A DNA stretch of 64,000 bases, from assembly GCF_029714325.1 (NCBI RefSeq), contig NZ_CP121666.1:930001-994000 (forward strand). The letters run 5' to 3'. Shown in pieces: positions 55,234 to 64,000 of this stretch. The notes beneath the pieces are model-generated. The model was not told the DNA's origin and did no database searches. It saw nothing but the letters and a program-made list of their open reading frames with translations. This DNA comes from Bradyrhizobium sp. CB1717. GTDB taxonomy: Bacteria; Pseudomonadota; Alphaproteobacteria; Rhizobiales; Xanthobacteraceae. A program made the position numbers and the translations under genes. The first letter of the stretch is position 1, and each line of letters starts with the position of its first letter.

Positions 55234-55643
55234 GCCGTTTGTGAAATCAATGTGTGTTGGTCGTTGCTGCAAGCGTCATGGTACTCTAACGGGTAAATTG
55301 CAAGCTCTACCGCTCGATCCGACCATACGTTGGATGATGTGAGCGGTCGTAAGCAGATAGTCTTGCGTTCTCGCCTCGGCGACGTCTGCAAGACGACAAA
55401 CCGGCCCGGCAGCTCCAGCGTCTGTTTAGTGGTGGAATCCCGCGGCAGGCGATGCTGATCGGCGATCACTGGCGAACTCGGCGTGCTGCCGCCGCGCGCC
55501 CCTGGCTCCCCCTTCGGGCCGGCCGGCATCGTGGAGCCGAGGCGCGACGGCGAATCGTCGGCCCGAGCGCTGCCCATTACGGCGCAGGCAAAGAGGGCTA
55601 GCGCAAGAGAGGTGCGGCGCAGCGCGATCAAATCGAACAGCAT
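55234..55643 (-). pseudogene. Exported S10-type peptidase gene, N-terminal fragment
   Basis: The frame starting at 55643 begins MLFDLIALRRTSLALALFAC, a signal peptide ending near GSARADD, followed by a Pro/Gly-rich linker and LPRDSTTKQTLELPGR. This last segment resembles the start of S10-like serine carboxypeptidase homologues of Bradyrhizobium. After it, at about 55390, the frame loses similarity, and the 3' side is occupied by an IS3 remnant. The catalytic domain is absent. Confidence 0.5.
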
Positions 55644-56191
55644 TGAGTTTCTCCCGGTCCGGCCGCACCTTGCTCGTCACCCAAGAAGCAACTGGTGAGG
55701 CCCGGGCCGAGCTGCCAATTGCCAGTCTTGACGTTGCGGCACAATCCGGCCTCGCGCGACTATGTTGCACAATGGGGTGTTTCCCAAAGCGGCTCTAGTC
55801 ACTTAGCTGAAAACCGGGAACAACAGACCTACTAAGGCTAGTAGTCTCTATTATTGGGCAAGGCGTCGGCGGATTCCCTGCACATTCGCCTGGTCGTTCT
55901 TCAGTTTTCAAATCTACCCGTCAGATCGAAAGGCCGGCACGGCGGACGGGCCTCACGGTACACTGGATCCGCCCGGCGTATTGCTGTTTGTCCTCCGGAC
56001 CAAGTTGATGGCCGCCATAGCATCCGCCTTGTGGTAGAGCCTTCCAGACTGGCAATCTTCCTGTTGTTCACTACGTCAGCTTCCAACGCCACTGCTGATT
56101 TAACGTCCCTATAGAGGTGGACGATATTGGAATGTGAACCGCCCCGGGTGAGTTGGTCCCGGTTGTCTGAACAGAATTTCCGCGTCGATAA
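55644..56191. other. Intergenic region
   Basis: About 550 bp with no supported gene; the side near 55650 would have held the promoter of the peptidase gene. Confidence 0.4.
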
Positions 56192-56620
56192 GTGGTGCCT
56201 CTGCCGGGGTTAGGCTGCCTGGATGGGTCGCAAACAGATCGTTGCCTGGAAGTTCCAGCGTGGATGTTCGATCGGACGGCCTGCCCTGACGCCGAGCCTT
56301 TGACAGTTCAGCCGTTTGTCAGCATTGACGCACTTGCGGCGCTCTCTGCGCTTCTCGATCTGGCGTTGAAGGATCGAACGCCATCAGCTGCCCTGCTTTC
56401 TTTCGTATCCAGAACCTCTCACGACCAGAATCGGGGAGAGACTCATGTCACGGCAGACGGCAATGCCAGGGAGCGGGTACCGACACGATCGACAACCGCG
56501 CCCGCAACAGCAGATGGATCTGTTCGGGAGCGGCCAGTCGAACGGCCCCATCGGCGCCCAGCATGGCCGGAGCTGCCAGCGGAAGCCCGGGCGGCCCTCA
56601 CGAGCCTAATGACGCAGTGA
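56192..56620 (+). CDS. Transposon-associated protein of unknown function
   Basis: A 142-residue frame with EVPAWMFDRTACPDAEPLTV, VSIDALAALSALLDLALKDR and SHDQNRGETH segments. I have seen this type of short protein before serine-recombinase genes in rhizobial transposons, and a serine-recombinase start follows at 56671. The exact start is unclear, and the C-terminal part is Arg/Pro-rich and may be frameshifted. Confidence 0.45.
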   Translation: MVPLPGLGCLDGSQTDRCLEVPAWMFDRTACPDAEPLTVQPFVSIDALAALSALLDLALKDRTPSAALLSFVSRTSHDQNRGETHVTADGNARERVPTRSTTAPATADGSVRERPVERPHRRPAWPELPAEARAALTSLMTQ

Positions 56621-56670
56621 TCCTCGACCTGCCGCGATGACGGCGACGGCGCTGGCGAAGGAGGCCGGTC

Positions 56671-56733
56671 ATGATCTCTGACAAAGTCAGGCCTCATCTG
56701 GAGCGCAAGGCGCTTCTTTACGTGCGCCAGAAG
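56671..56733 (+). pseudogene. Serine recombinase, N-terminal scrap
   Basis: ATG 56671, preceded by GGAGG, begins MISDKVRPHLERKALLYVRQ, the characteristic entry of large serine recombinases up to the strand before the catalytic serine. After about 21 codons the sequence diverges and a stop follows, so the catalytic domain is missing. Confidence 0.6.
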
Positions 56734-57080
56734 ACAGAGACGGAGGAGCGGAGAAAGACGTGCTATCACAGCGCATCAGGTAGCTGCTCGCGCAGTTTCC
56801 CAACGTGCATGTCGTCAACCCGACGTGGTTGAATCAATGCAGACGCAGCTATAGATGCTGAGGCCGTGAAGAGATCAACGCATGAGCACGCTAAGCACAA
56901 GGGCTGCTCAGGAAGCGGGATCGCAGGCGCGAACGTGGCGCTCTTGTTGCAGCCAAGGCGTCAAGGAGGCTACCGAAAGCCGGCACTGACAGAACCGCTC
57001 CGCCCGCAGAAGAAGCGCCCATCCTCTTCCGCGCGAACATTCGTGGCCGCACTTACTACAATTGATCAGGAGAGATCAGC
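56734..57080. other. Region between transposon remnants
   Basis: About 350 bp with no supported gene. Confidence 0.35.
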
Positions 57081-57795
57081 ATGCTCATTCACCCCACCGT
57101 CGATCGCTTGCGCGCCCTCGGCCTCGCCGCCATGGCCGATACTCTCGCCGAACTGCAGAACAATCCCGAGGCGGCCGGGATGCCGCACGCCGATTGGCTC
57201 GGCCTCCTCGTCGATCGCGAGGTGACCGCTCGCGACAACCGCCGCCTCGCGCGTCGCTTGACCAGCGCCAAACTCCGCCATCGAGAACGTCGACTATCGC
57301 ACCGCTCGAGGCCTTGACCGCTCGCTCTTTCAAATCCTCGCTACCTGCCAATGGATCCGTGATGCCAACCATCTGGTCATCGTCGGCCCAACCGGCACGG
57401 GCAAGTCCTGGCTTGCCTGTGCGCTCGGCAACAAGGCCTGTTGTGACGGCTTCTCCGTCCTCTACAAGCGAACATCCCGCCTGTTCGCCGATCTCGCGCA
57501 GGCGCGCGGCGAAGGCCGTCTGGCGCGCCTGATCACCGCGCTCGAGCGGATCAATCTCCTCATCCTTGACGACTGCGGACCCGAACCGCTTACCGCCGAC
57601 CAGCGCCGCAATCTGCTTGAGATCGTCTACGATCGCTACGACAAGGGTCCTTGTTGATCACAAGTCAGGTCCCCGTGTCGCAATGACACGATGTCATTGC
57701 CGATCCCACCCTCGGCGATGCGATATTGGACCGCATCATTCACAATGCGCACCGCCTCGAACTCAAGAGGCGACAGTCTAAGGCGTCAGGCTGGC
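57081..57795 (+). pseudogene. IS21 IstB ATPase, frameshifted
   Basis: It starts MLIHPTVDRLRALGLAAMAD with a GGAGAG ribosome-binding sequence. The N-terminal part breaks at about 57283, resumes with ENVDYRTARGLDRSLFQILA, contains Walker A GPTGTGKSW and Walker B NLLILDDCG, and breaks twice more near 57650 and 57685 before DPTLGDAILDRIIHNAHRLE. IstB loads the IS21 transposase onto target DNA. Three indels make it inactive. istA is not adjacent. Confidence 0.82.
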
Positions 57796-58488
57796 GAAAA
57801 GAAAAAACCGTAAGCACCTCGCGCACGATCGCCCCGCCGGCCCACAGGCCCCTCCTCGTGCGCGTCGCTACGTCGCTCGTGGGGGCACTCCGCGCCCCGC
57901 ACGGGGCCCTCCTATGGACCGCCGGAACGATCTCCGAACCAACCCGCCAGCCTTGACCAGAGACAATTTCCGGCACACATAAGCCCGTCAGTCGTGTTCG
58001 TCTCCAAACTGATCGCGATCACTGGAATCCGTGATCACCACCGCCTGGAACACCTGATCGCCATCCCCGGAATCCGCAAGCTAGGAAGCAAAGCGGCGTT
58101 CCTATCTGGAATCAAAAGAGGCCGCCTCTCGGTAGCCTCTTGCCGGTTGCAATGTTGATCGTGCTGAAATGCCAGTCCCGGCCGCCTTATTACTACTGAT
58201 TCCCGGTGTAATGTGGAGTCCGCAAGAATGCGGTGTTCAATCATCGAAGCCGCGCAAGTGTCCTAATCTGCCATCGCGGATGTCCTAATTAGGACAGCCC
58301 CCCGCTTTGATAGAGGCATTGCCTCGCCCCCCGCCGCATACCGATCAATGCCGAAGATGGTTGCCCCTCAAATTTCGCAACATCAACTCCTTTTCTGAGG
58401 AGTTGCCTTTGCGTGTCGGGCCTCGCTGAATCTGCAGCACCGGCGCGAGCTACTGCGGCTTCCAATCCAGCAACAAAGGAAACCTGAT
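57796..58488. other. IS21 3' flank and intergenic DNA
   Basis: About 690 bp without a gene. The part up to about 58150 has the repeated GGAATCC and GGAATC stretches typical of the ends of IS21 elements. Confidence 0.35.
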
Positions 58489-58779
58489 ATGATTCCTATA
58501 GAGGAGTCCTTTATTCGAGCGGTAACGTTGCTTGACGGTCCAAAACCGACCGAGCAACGGACTGAAATCGTCGCCCACTTGGATACTATTGTAGACTATG
58601 CGCGCGACGATGCCGAGGAGCGCCTAGCCCATAGTTTCAAAGAGATGACCCTGAACCACCTGGACAGTATTGGTCGAGATACGTCGACCATTGTTGAGGA
58701 AAAAATGGACCTGGCTCTGATCGCCACCGAAGAATTGATTATAGCTATCGTCGAGCGCAACCGGCGGGGAATAGGATGA
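58489..58779 (+). CDS. Hypothetical protein, 96 residues
   Basis: It starts at ATG 58489 after an AAAGGAAACC ribosome-binding sequence. It is an acidic, helical protein (EQRTEIVAHLDTIVDYARDD, then HLDSIGRDTSTIVEEKMDLA) without a known domain. The good start signal and even composition suggest a real gene. Confidence 0.55.
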   Translation: MIPIEESFIRAVTLLDGPKPTEQRTEIVAHLDTIVDYARDDAEERLAHSFKEMTLNHLDSIGRDTSTIVEEKMDLALIATEELIIAIVERNRRGIG

Positions 58780-58957
58780 TCCGGGCGATGTCCATGCAGG
58801 CTTGCAACCGGGCAATACGGCGGCCGTTGGTCGCGAGCAGATAAGCATGAGAGGCGACGACCTCCAGCAAAGACATGCACGCAGCGCCATCGGACCAAGC
58901 AATAACCTTCAAAATCACGGACGGCGCGTGACTGGAAGCCCTTCGATCGAGGGGTTC

Positions 58958-59125
58958 ATGGTGTACTTGTTCGGGCCTGACGGGAATATTGTGCACTCCG
59001 CAAGACTGATTTGCGCCGATGAGGAAAGGGCTAAGCAGCGAGCACAGCAATTAGCCGAGACCAATAGGGTCGAGCTTTGGCAGCTCACTCGCAAGATTGC
59101 GAGCTATCGGTCACGCGCGAACTGA
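58958..59125 (+). CDS. Small conserved-type protein, 55 residues
   Basis: From ATG 58958 it reads MVYLFGPDGNIVHSARLICA and ends VELWQLTRKIASYRSRAN. The pattern of a short strand with GPDG, a charged helix and a VELWxxxRxIA strand is common to many 50-60 residue Bradyrhizobium proteins of unknown function. An earlier start at 58802 is unlikely, because that part has no such pattern. Confidence 0.5.
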   Translation: MVYLFGPDGNIVHSARLICADEERAKQRAQQLAETNRVELWQLTRKIASYRSRAN

Positions 59126-59158
59126 GGCGCTTGGTTTGCGCAATCCTCGCTCTTACCC

Positions 59159-59374
59159 TTGGCCATGGCGTTTGTCCCTCGCAGATATGATCCCGGCCTC
59201 CCGGCGGCGCTCCAGCTCTTGCTCAAGGATATCCAGGCCAAGACAGATCAACGCCTCGCCGACCTCAATCGGGTCATGCTCGTCGAACGGAGGCTCGCTC
59301 GGATTGACGGGTGCCATCATGGTGCATGGTGCCTACGTCGTGTCTGGTGCACGGATTTGAAGGTCTGCCTCTAG
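59159..59374 (+). CDS. Possible small protein, 71 residues
   Basis: A frame beginning MAMAFVPRRYDPGLPAALQL with a helical LLKDIQAKTDQRLADLNRV segment. The first 50 residues look protein-like, but the C-terminal part is Cys/Trp-rich and may be out of frame. No domain is known. Confidence 0.3.
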   Translation: MAMAFVPRRYDPGLPAALQLLLKDIQAKTDQRLADLNRVMLVERRLARIDGCHHGAWCLRRVWCTDLKVCL

Positions 59375-59884
59375 CGAAGTCGAGCGCTAAGTTGCCCCGC
59401 ACTGGTTCTGACGCCGAAAAAGGACCCGCGATTTCACTGGCGAAAGATCTTCCCATTGCCCTCGGATCGACTGCAGGTCTGTTACGCGCCGAGATGGCCA
59501 TGATCTGGAGAGCCGCCTCCAGAGAGTTCCGTCTCGGCGGCTAGATGAGCGGCGAGCGGCTCTTGACCTGAGGCCAAGGGCGAGCTCAGGATCGCCTTGG
59601 TGCGGTCGTCTGAGGGCGTCGAATTGCCGGTCATCGAAGCATGCCCCGCCTAGCTAGGATCCCGCTCCAAAATGAACGTCGAGTGACCCTTCGACCTCCT
59701 GCCGACCTCGTTGAGGCAGGCAATGGCAGCATCAGTCGAGACATGATCGGTATTGGAGAGGTGCTTGGCGAGCGCACTGATCTCGCGTGTGACGAACACG
59801 CTAGCCATGATCTTGCTGCGGCGTGCTATCGTCGTGAGTGTAGCCATCCGACCAAGCTCCTCTGTGTCGCCGCCGAGCGTCCGG

Positions 59885-60232
59885 TCAAAACGCTCGGCGG
59901 CGGGAATTGGGCCGGCGCTGGTCTCCGGAGTGAGAGCAGCGGAGAAAACACTCACTCATCAGCACAAACCCCGCACTCAGGCCGTAAGGCATCGGCGCGC
60001 GCCCGCACCATGCCTCAGGCCTAAGCCGTGACTTGCATCTCAAGTATACAGGCCCGCGCTGCCGGGTTTCAGCGCGCCGACGGGTGTAGATTTCTGAGGC
60101 GGTCTCGACATGCTGTTCAGAGCGAGCCGGTGATTTCGCCCGGGCCGACATCGAATGCACGGTCGTAGCTGAGGCCAGCGCCTGTGCTGCTGCCTTTGTG
60201 CGGGCGTAGATTTCATTGGCGGACAGGTTCAT
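59885..60232 (-). CDS. Small prophage-type protein
   Basis: About 115 residues from ATG 60232, starting MNLSANEIYARTKAAAQALA and with a second copy-like ASEIYTRRRAETRQ segment in the middle. I associate the repeated xEIYxRR motif with small genes in rhizobial prophage head regions, but this is not certain. The C-terminal half may be non-native. Confidence 0.4.
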   Translation of the reverse strand: MNLSANEIYARTKAAAQALASATTVHSMSARAKSPARSEQHVETASEIYTRRRAETRQRGPVYLRCKSRLRPEAWCGRAPMPYGLSAGFVLMSECFLRCSHSGDQRRPNSRRRAF

Positions 60233-60289
60233 GGTTTGAGTCCTGTCCTTCTGTTCGCGTCGGATCACGCAGCCTTGTCGGTCGCGGGC

Positions 60290-61184
60290 TTGTTCTCGGC
60301 TTACCAAGCTTTGAGCTGTTCTGCGTTTTCGAAGATCTAGAGATAGGTTCCAGCTCGACTTTGATTTCCGAGCGAGGTCGCTGTGCACGTAACCCTCGAC
60401 GCGGTCGAGTATCGTCAGAACAGCCTGCGGCGAGACGTAGCGCATCGGAGTCCAACCAGCAGGGGCACCCTTCAAGCCGCGCAAGGCGAGCGCGGATGCA
60501 AGCGACGACACACCGCTACGACCGATCCAATCGGCGGAAGTGACGCGATCGAAATAGCGCCGGCTGGTGATGTTCGTCGTTTGACCACCATGTGAGAGAT
60601 CGGCGGAGCCGTTCGGATTGACTTTGATCTTGGCCGCATACTCGGGGTCATAGGGCCGGCCACCAGGCCGCAGCCAGGGTAGCTCGCGCACTCGGGAAAG
60701 TTCTTTCCGCGGCACGCCGGGCATGTCCATGATTGCGACTTGGAAGCTGTGGATCTGCTGATCGTCCGGAAGTTGCCGGTTCAGAATTTCGCGACTCAAT
60801 CTCGGCTTCGGCCATCGCGCGCATCGCAGCGCGGAGCTGCTTGATCGCAGTGGTGACGGCTTCCTGCATCTGTTTCTGAGCAGCCGCGCCGAGCGAGTGG
60901 ACGCGCGTCAAATTGTCTTTCCGCTCCTTTTCGGCGGCAGCAGTCTTTGCTTCCGTCAAAGCATGGTCGGCTCGCCGGTGAGCCGCACGAGCTTTCACCA
61001 AGCGAACTTCAGCTAAATTCTTGATGCCGACGAGGTCACCGATCTGGTCGTCAGACAACTCGATCGGCGGCGCTTCCATTGAGTGGACGGCGCTGGCGAA
61101 CGCGGCCTCGACCGCGGCAAGTTCACTGGGCGTTTCCAGACCTTTGGCTTCCAGGTTGGCGATCTGCGAGGTCTTGCCGGCCAT
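60290..61184 (-). pseudogene. Prophage-related coiled-coil protein, frameshifted
   Basis: It starts at ATG 61184 behind ACGGAGAC. About 130 residues are highly helical and Ala/Lys/Glu-rich (RADHALTEAKTAAAEKERKD), typical of a coiled coil. At about 60790 the frame shifts, and the downstream frame reads ILNRQLPDDQQIHSFQVAIM and PWLRPGGRPYDPEYAAKI. Together they could form one protein of about 250-300 residues. No family is certain. Confidence 0.45.
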
Positions 61185-61886
61185 GAACGTCTCCGTTGTT
61201 CACCGGGACATATTGCACGGCTTGGCGCTTTGTCCTTATGGCACAATCGCTGATTATTTTTTTTCGCGATTCTGCCCTGTGGAATTTGACGACGCAGTTG
61301 CCGATTGCGTCGACCAACGGCTGCGGTGACCTGCCAGCGGGCGGTGCCGTCAGTGCGTTCGCGTGCGATGCTTGCGCCAACAACGCCGCCGGCAGCCGCC
61401 GTGGCGATCTGATGGGCGACCTTGCTCTTCGCTCGCCTCCGACGAAGGCAAGCTCAGCGACCACTGCGGCCGTCGGAACAGGTAGGCCGAAGACGCGCTG
61501 CAGGTGCTGCGACTGAGCGGTAGCTGTGGCAGTTTGATCGGGGAAGCTTCCGGATTGCTATTGCCGGTGCAGAGGTGGCCGCCCGTCAAACGCTTGCGAC
61601 CGCAGGGACGCGATGTACCGCTCAAAAATGTGCATCCACTGGCCTGTGCTACCCGTAGGTACGCTTCGCAAGCGATGGTGGCCAGCCCGTCCTCGAAGAC
61701 TGAGGCTGGCCACCTTTGCTCCCGAGAGGCTGAAATTCTCTGGACGCCAGCATCCTATATTGCTGAGAAGCATGCGGAACACCTATCAAAATTAGTGGGG
61801 ACGAGAATGTAAGGTAGTGCGAGCGCCCTCGCGCCATCGAGGTACATTCCGACGTGAAACACTGCACGTTCTATGGAAGGTTGCAG
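61185..61886. other. Intergenic region
   Basis: About 700 bp with only short frames on both strands and no recognised gene. Confidence 0.4.
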
Positions 61887-62098
61887 ATGGTGAAGTGGTT
61901 CTACAAAACTCAAGCAGGGGGGGGTGGCTCAGATCGTTCCGACTGGGAAGGCTTTTGCGGTCACGTTTCGTGGTGAGACATTGGGGCATTATGCTTCGCC
62001 AGCGTCAGCGGCCGAGACTTGGCGAACGGAACATGCTCTTGGCCTTCGGCCGGAGACCCATCAAACCTGGGCATACCGGAGAAGATTAGCGAGTGGCA
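61887..62098 (+). pseudogene. Small protein interrupted at a poly-G run
   Basis: ATG 61887 begins MVKWFYKTQAG, then meets a run of eight G (61917-61924) and stops after about 29 codons. In the neighbouring frame after the run the sequence reads AQIVPTGKAFAVTFRGETLG and HYASPASAAETWRTEHALGL, which looks like the intended continuation. A one-base change in the run would join them. The function is unknown. Confidence 0.4.
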
Positions 62099-62169
62099 GC
62101 GCGTGCGGTGACTTACACTCCCCGAGGGTCCTCACCTCTGGTGATCACCGCCGTTTGGATCGTCCACAC

Positions 62170-62275
62170 TTGGGCGCGATTCGGCACCGTTCGGCTGCGC
62201 GCGTCAGGCGCTACCCCTGCCACGCCCGCACTACCATTTGAAGTTAGCGGCCACGTGACTCGGCGCTTATCGCCC
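62170..62275 (+). repeat. Dispersed repeat, copy B
   Basis: It contains GGCGCTACCCCTGCC, TGAAGTTAGCGGC and ACGTGACTCGGCGC in order, as in copies A, C and D. Confidence 0.65.
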
Positions 62276-62439
62276 ACGCATACACAGAGGAAAAGCGCTG
62301 GCCAGCCTCAAAGCAGCGGAAGAAGCCGACCGGGAGCGTATCGCTCGCAGAATGGGCATAACCGTCATAACGGGCTTAGCCCGTGAGCCGGAAGCAGTGC
62401 GAACGCGGCTCTGCGCCTGACGGCCTGGGGGCATGATCA

Positions 62440-62545
62440 GGCATTATCCTGCCGCATCCGCACTGCCAAATTGAGTTAGCGGCGACGTGACTCGGCGCCG
62501 ACCGTTCTGGTGCCATTGCGCTGTCCCTGCCACGGCCCGTTAACC
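62440..62545 (+). repeat. Dispersed repeat, copy C
   Basis: It contains CTGCCGCATCCGCACTGCC (identical to copy D), GAGTTAGCGGC and ACGTGACTCGGCGCC, and then a further GCGCTGTCCCTGCCACG unit. Confidence 0.65.
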
Positions 62546-62707
62546 ACAGCGGCTCTGTATCCGTGCTAGCTTACCAAAAGCTGACGAGACTGCGCGCCCA
62601 TCGACCAAACGAAATGCGACCCGTGTGGGCCGTTCAAGCCGGGCGGCCTATAACAACAGTGCGTGCAATCTGCTCCGGGCAATCCTGCAGCCAAGCAAAG
62701 ACGCCCG

Positions 62708-62947
62708 CTAGACTGTAAGGCCGTGCGACTTCATGGCCGCCAAGCTTAATGGGAGATCTTCGATAAGATAGAATTGCCCATCGGCTGTTCTGACCATCCG
62801 ATCTCTTATCTCAAACCACACGCCCGTTGTCGGCCACCTTTTGTAGGATACGCGCGTCGCGAAATGGACCGCTTCAGCAAGGTCCCGCGCTGTCGGGTTC
62901 CGTTTCCGCGCGCGCAAATGCCTTAAAGGCTTAGCTTTTGGTGCCAT
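62708..62947 (-). CDS. Hypothetical protein, 79 residues
   Basis: It starts at ATG 62947 after AAGGACAA. The N-terminus is very basic (MAPKAKPLRHLRARKRNPTA), followed by DLAEAVHFATRVSYKRWPTT and a C-terminal DRMVRTADGQFYLIEDLP strand pair. There is no known domain, but the start signal and composition suggest a real gene. Confidence 0.45.
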   Translation of the reverse strand: MAPKAKPLRHLRARKRNPTARDLAEAVHFATRVSYKRWPTTGVWFEIRDRMVRTADGQFYLIEDLPLSLAAMKSHGLTV

Positions 62948-62994
62948 GATTTGTCCTTGAGCATACGCCTTCCTCGTCGGCTCAAAAGCCGCGC

Positions 62995-63085
62995 GGATGC
63001 GACTCGGCGCCCTTATCGGCTGGGGGGCCTTGGATAGAGGCGCTATCCCTGCCGCATCCGCACTGCCCCGTGAAGTTAGCCCTGG
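62995..63085 (+). repeat. Dispersed repeat, copy D
   Basis: It contains GCGACTCGGCGCC, GGCGCTATCCCTGCC, CTGCCGCATCCGCACTGCC and GTGAAGTTAGC in order. It lies just upstream of the 79-residue gene on the opposite strand. Confidence 0.65.
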
Positions 63086-63233
63086 GATCAAAAGGCTAAC
63101 CCACACCCAGCTTTCCCGTGAACCCTTACCCACGGGGGCTGAAGTGCGGTTTAGCGAGAAAGCCGCCGCGAGTGGCCTACCTAAATTGATAGGCTAGACT
63201 GAGCGACTTAACGCCGCTCAACCTGTCAGTAAT

Positions 63234-64000
63234 TCAGCCTATCGGTCTTGCAAAACGATCAGGCCGACGCGAACGGCGAGCTGACCTCCCCGTATCACGT
63301 CGACGGGCCAGGATATTGAGCACGACATCGGCGGAATGGACGCTGTGACTGAGCGCTTCGGCACAGGCCGCTTCCACCGCGGGCAGACCGTCAGTCAGCA
63401 CCGCGTTGAGGATGTCGACCATCTGACGATTGCCGTCGTCGGTGCTGGCAAGCTTGCGCCGGATCCGCTCGATCGCGGCGGGCAGCACCCAGTCCTCGAA
63501 GGGAGCACCGTTGCGCAAGGCGCCGGGTTTGCGGGCGAGCACCGGCACATAATGCCACGGGTCGTAGACGGTATCGCCGCGGCCAAAGGATCGTGGGTGC
63601 TCGGCGACGATGCGTCCATCCTGTCGGATCACGATGCGATCGGCATAGGCTTGAACCTCGACCGGTCGTCCGACTGCGCTGGCTTCGACCGAGTACTTGT
63701 TGTTGTCGAAGCGCACCAGGCAGGGCTTCGAAACCGATGCCGTCACCGCATGGAAGCCGTCGAAGCGGCCGGCATAGAGAACGAGTTTGGGGCGTTCGGC
63801 TTCGAACACCTCCCAGATCGTCTGATCGACCAGCTCCGGGTGGCGATGAGCCTTGGCGTAGGCGATGCATTTGTCGAGCAGCCAGGCGTTTAACTCGTCG
63901 AGGGTTTTGAACCGCAGCCGCGGCGTGAAGAAGCGTTCCCTGACCAGCCCGACTTGGTTCTCCACCTGCCCCTTCTCCCAGCCCGACGCTGGCGTGCAGG
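63234..64000 (-). CDS. IS21 IstA transposase, C-terminal part (runs off the window)
   Basis: The frame is open to the right edge (reading CTPASGWEKGQVENQVGLVR), so the gene continues outside. GWEKGQVENQVG is the last catalytic segment of the IstA integrase core, containing the Glu. It is followed by the C-terminal IS21 domain (VRFDNNKYSVEASAVGRPVE). No istB is seen directly downstream. The last 25 residues are Arg-rich and may be out of register. Confidence 0.85.
   Translation of the reverse strand, partial: CTPASGWEKGQVENQVGLVRERFFTPRLRFKTLDELNAWLLDKCIAYAKAHRHPELVDQTIWEVFEAERPKLVLYAGRFDGFHAVTASVSKPCLVRFDNNKYSVEASAVGRPVEVQAYADRIVIRQDGRIVAEHPRSFGRGDTVYDPWHYVPVLARKPGALRNGAPFEDWVLPAAIERIRRKLASTDDGNRQMVDILNAVLTDGLPAVEAACAEALSHSVHSADVVLNILARRRDTGRSARRSRRPDRFARPIG

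Overview
The window is an accessory region of a rhizobial alphaproteobacterium, most likely a Bradyrhizobium-type symbiosis or integrative-element island. The reasons are the complete trb mating-channel operon in its alphaproteobacterial order (trbBCDEJKLFGI, a DUF2274 gene, a convergent LysR gene), the very high load of rhizobial insertion sequences, a RoxA-like dihaem cytochrome next to a cytochrome P450, and many short lineage-specific ORFs. No tRNA, rRNA, CRISPR array, relaxase or coupling-protein gene was found.

Layout. 1-4579: a tight same-strand metabolic cluster of two MDR dehydrogenases, a ribulose-phosphate-3-epimerase relative, a ROK sugar kinase and a GNAT acetyltransferase. 4580-5546: mostly non-coding, with a 16-bp palindrome and a long hairpin just before trbB. 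5547-16149: the trb operon and LysR regulator. 16565-27041: a nested stack of mobile elements: an IS5 element, a truncated YhcG/DUF1016 nuclease gene, a decayed integrase, IS110 and IS481 fragments, an IS3 element (20184-25081) interrupted by both an IS1182 element and a group II intron, another IS110 fragment, and an IS66 remnant with a UPF0149 gene. 27642-36291: small orphan genes (a possible RiPP-like precursor, a cold-shock protein, DUF6894-like and other hypothetical genes) between two same-orientation copies of one IS5-like element, followed by a ParA-type ATPase and its overlapping partner. 36740-40099: the dihaem cytochrome and P450 pair. 40354-44520: IS630 elements, one split by an IS110 element. 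44970-51787: a RIT element (three consecutive tyrosine recombinases) whose ritB is split by a second, inverted RIT element. This nest and an adjacent IS91 element together divide an IS66 tnpB gene (44917-44969 and 54454 onward). 55068-64000: decayed DNA with remnants of an exported peptidase, a serine recombinase, IS21 genes and a prophage, several short ORFs, and a family of roughly 85-bp dispersed repeats.

How it works together. The trb genes would build a mating-pair channel for moving the island, but DNA processing genes must lie elsewhere. The two intact-looking metabolic units are the sugar or cyclitol cluster at the left edge and the cytochrome-P450 pair. Most other DNA is mobile elements inserted into one another, and many of their genes carry single-base frameshifts. 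The nesting gives a readable relative order of insertions. The most unusual structure is the RIT inside a RIT, with 102-bp terminal inverted repeats, an extra 32-bp palindrome at one end, and a possible third element end next door.
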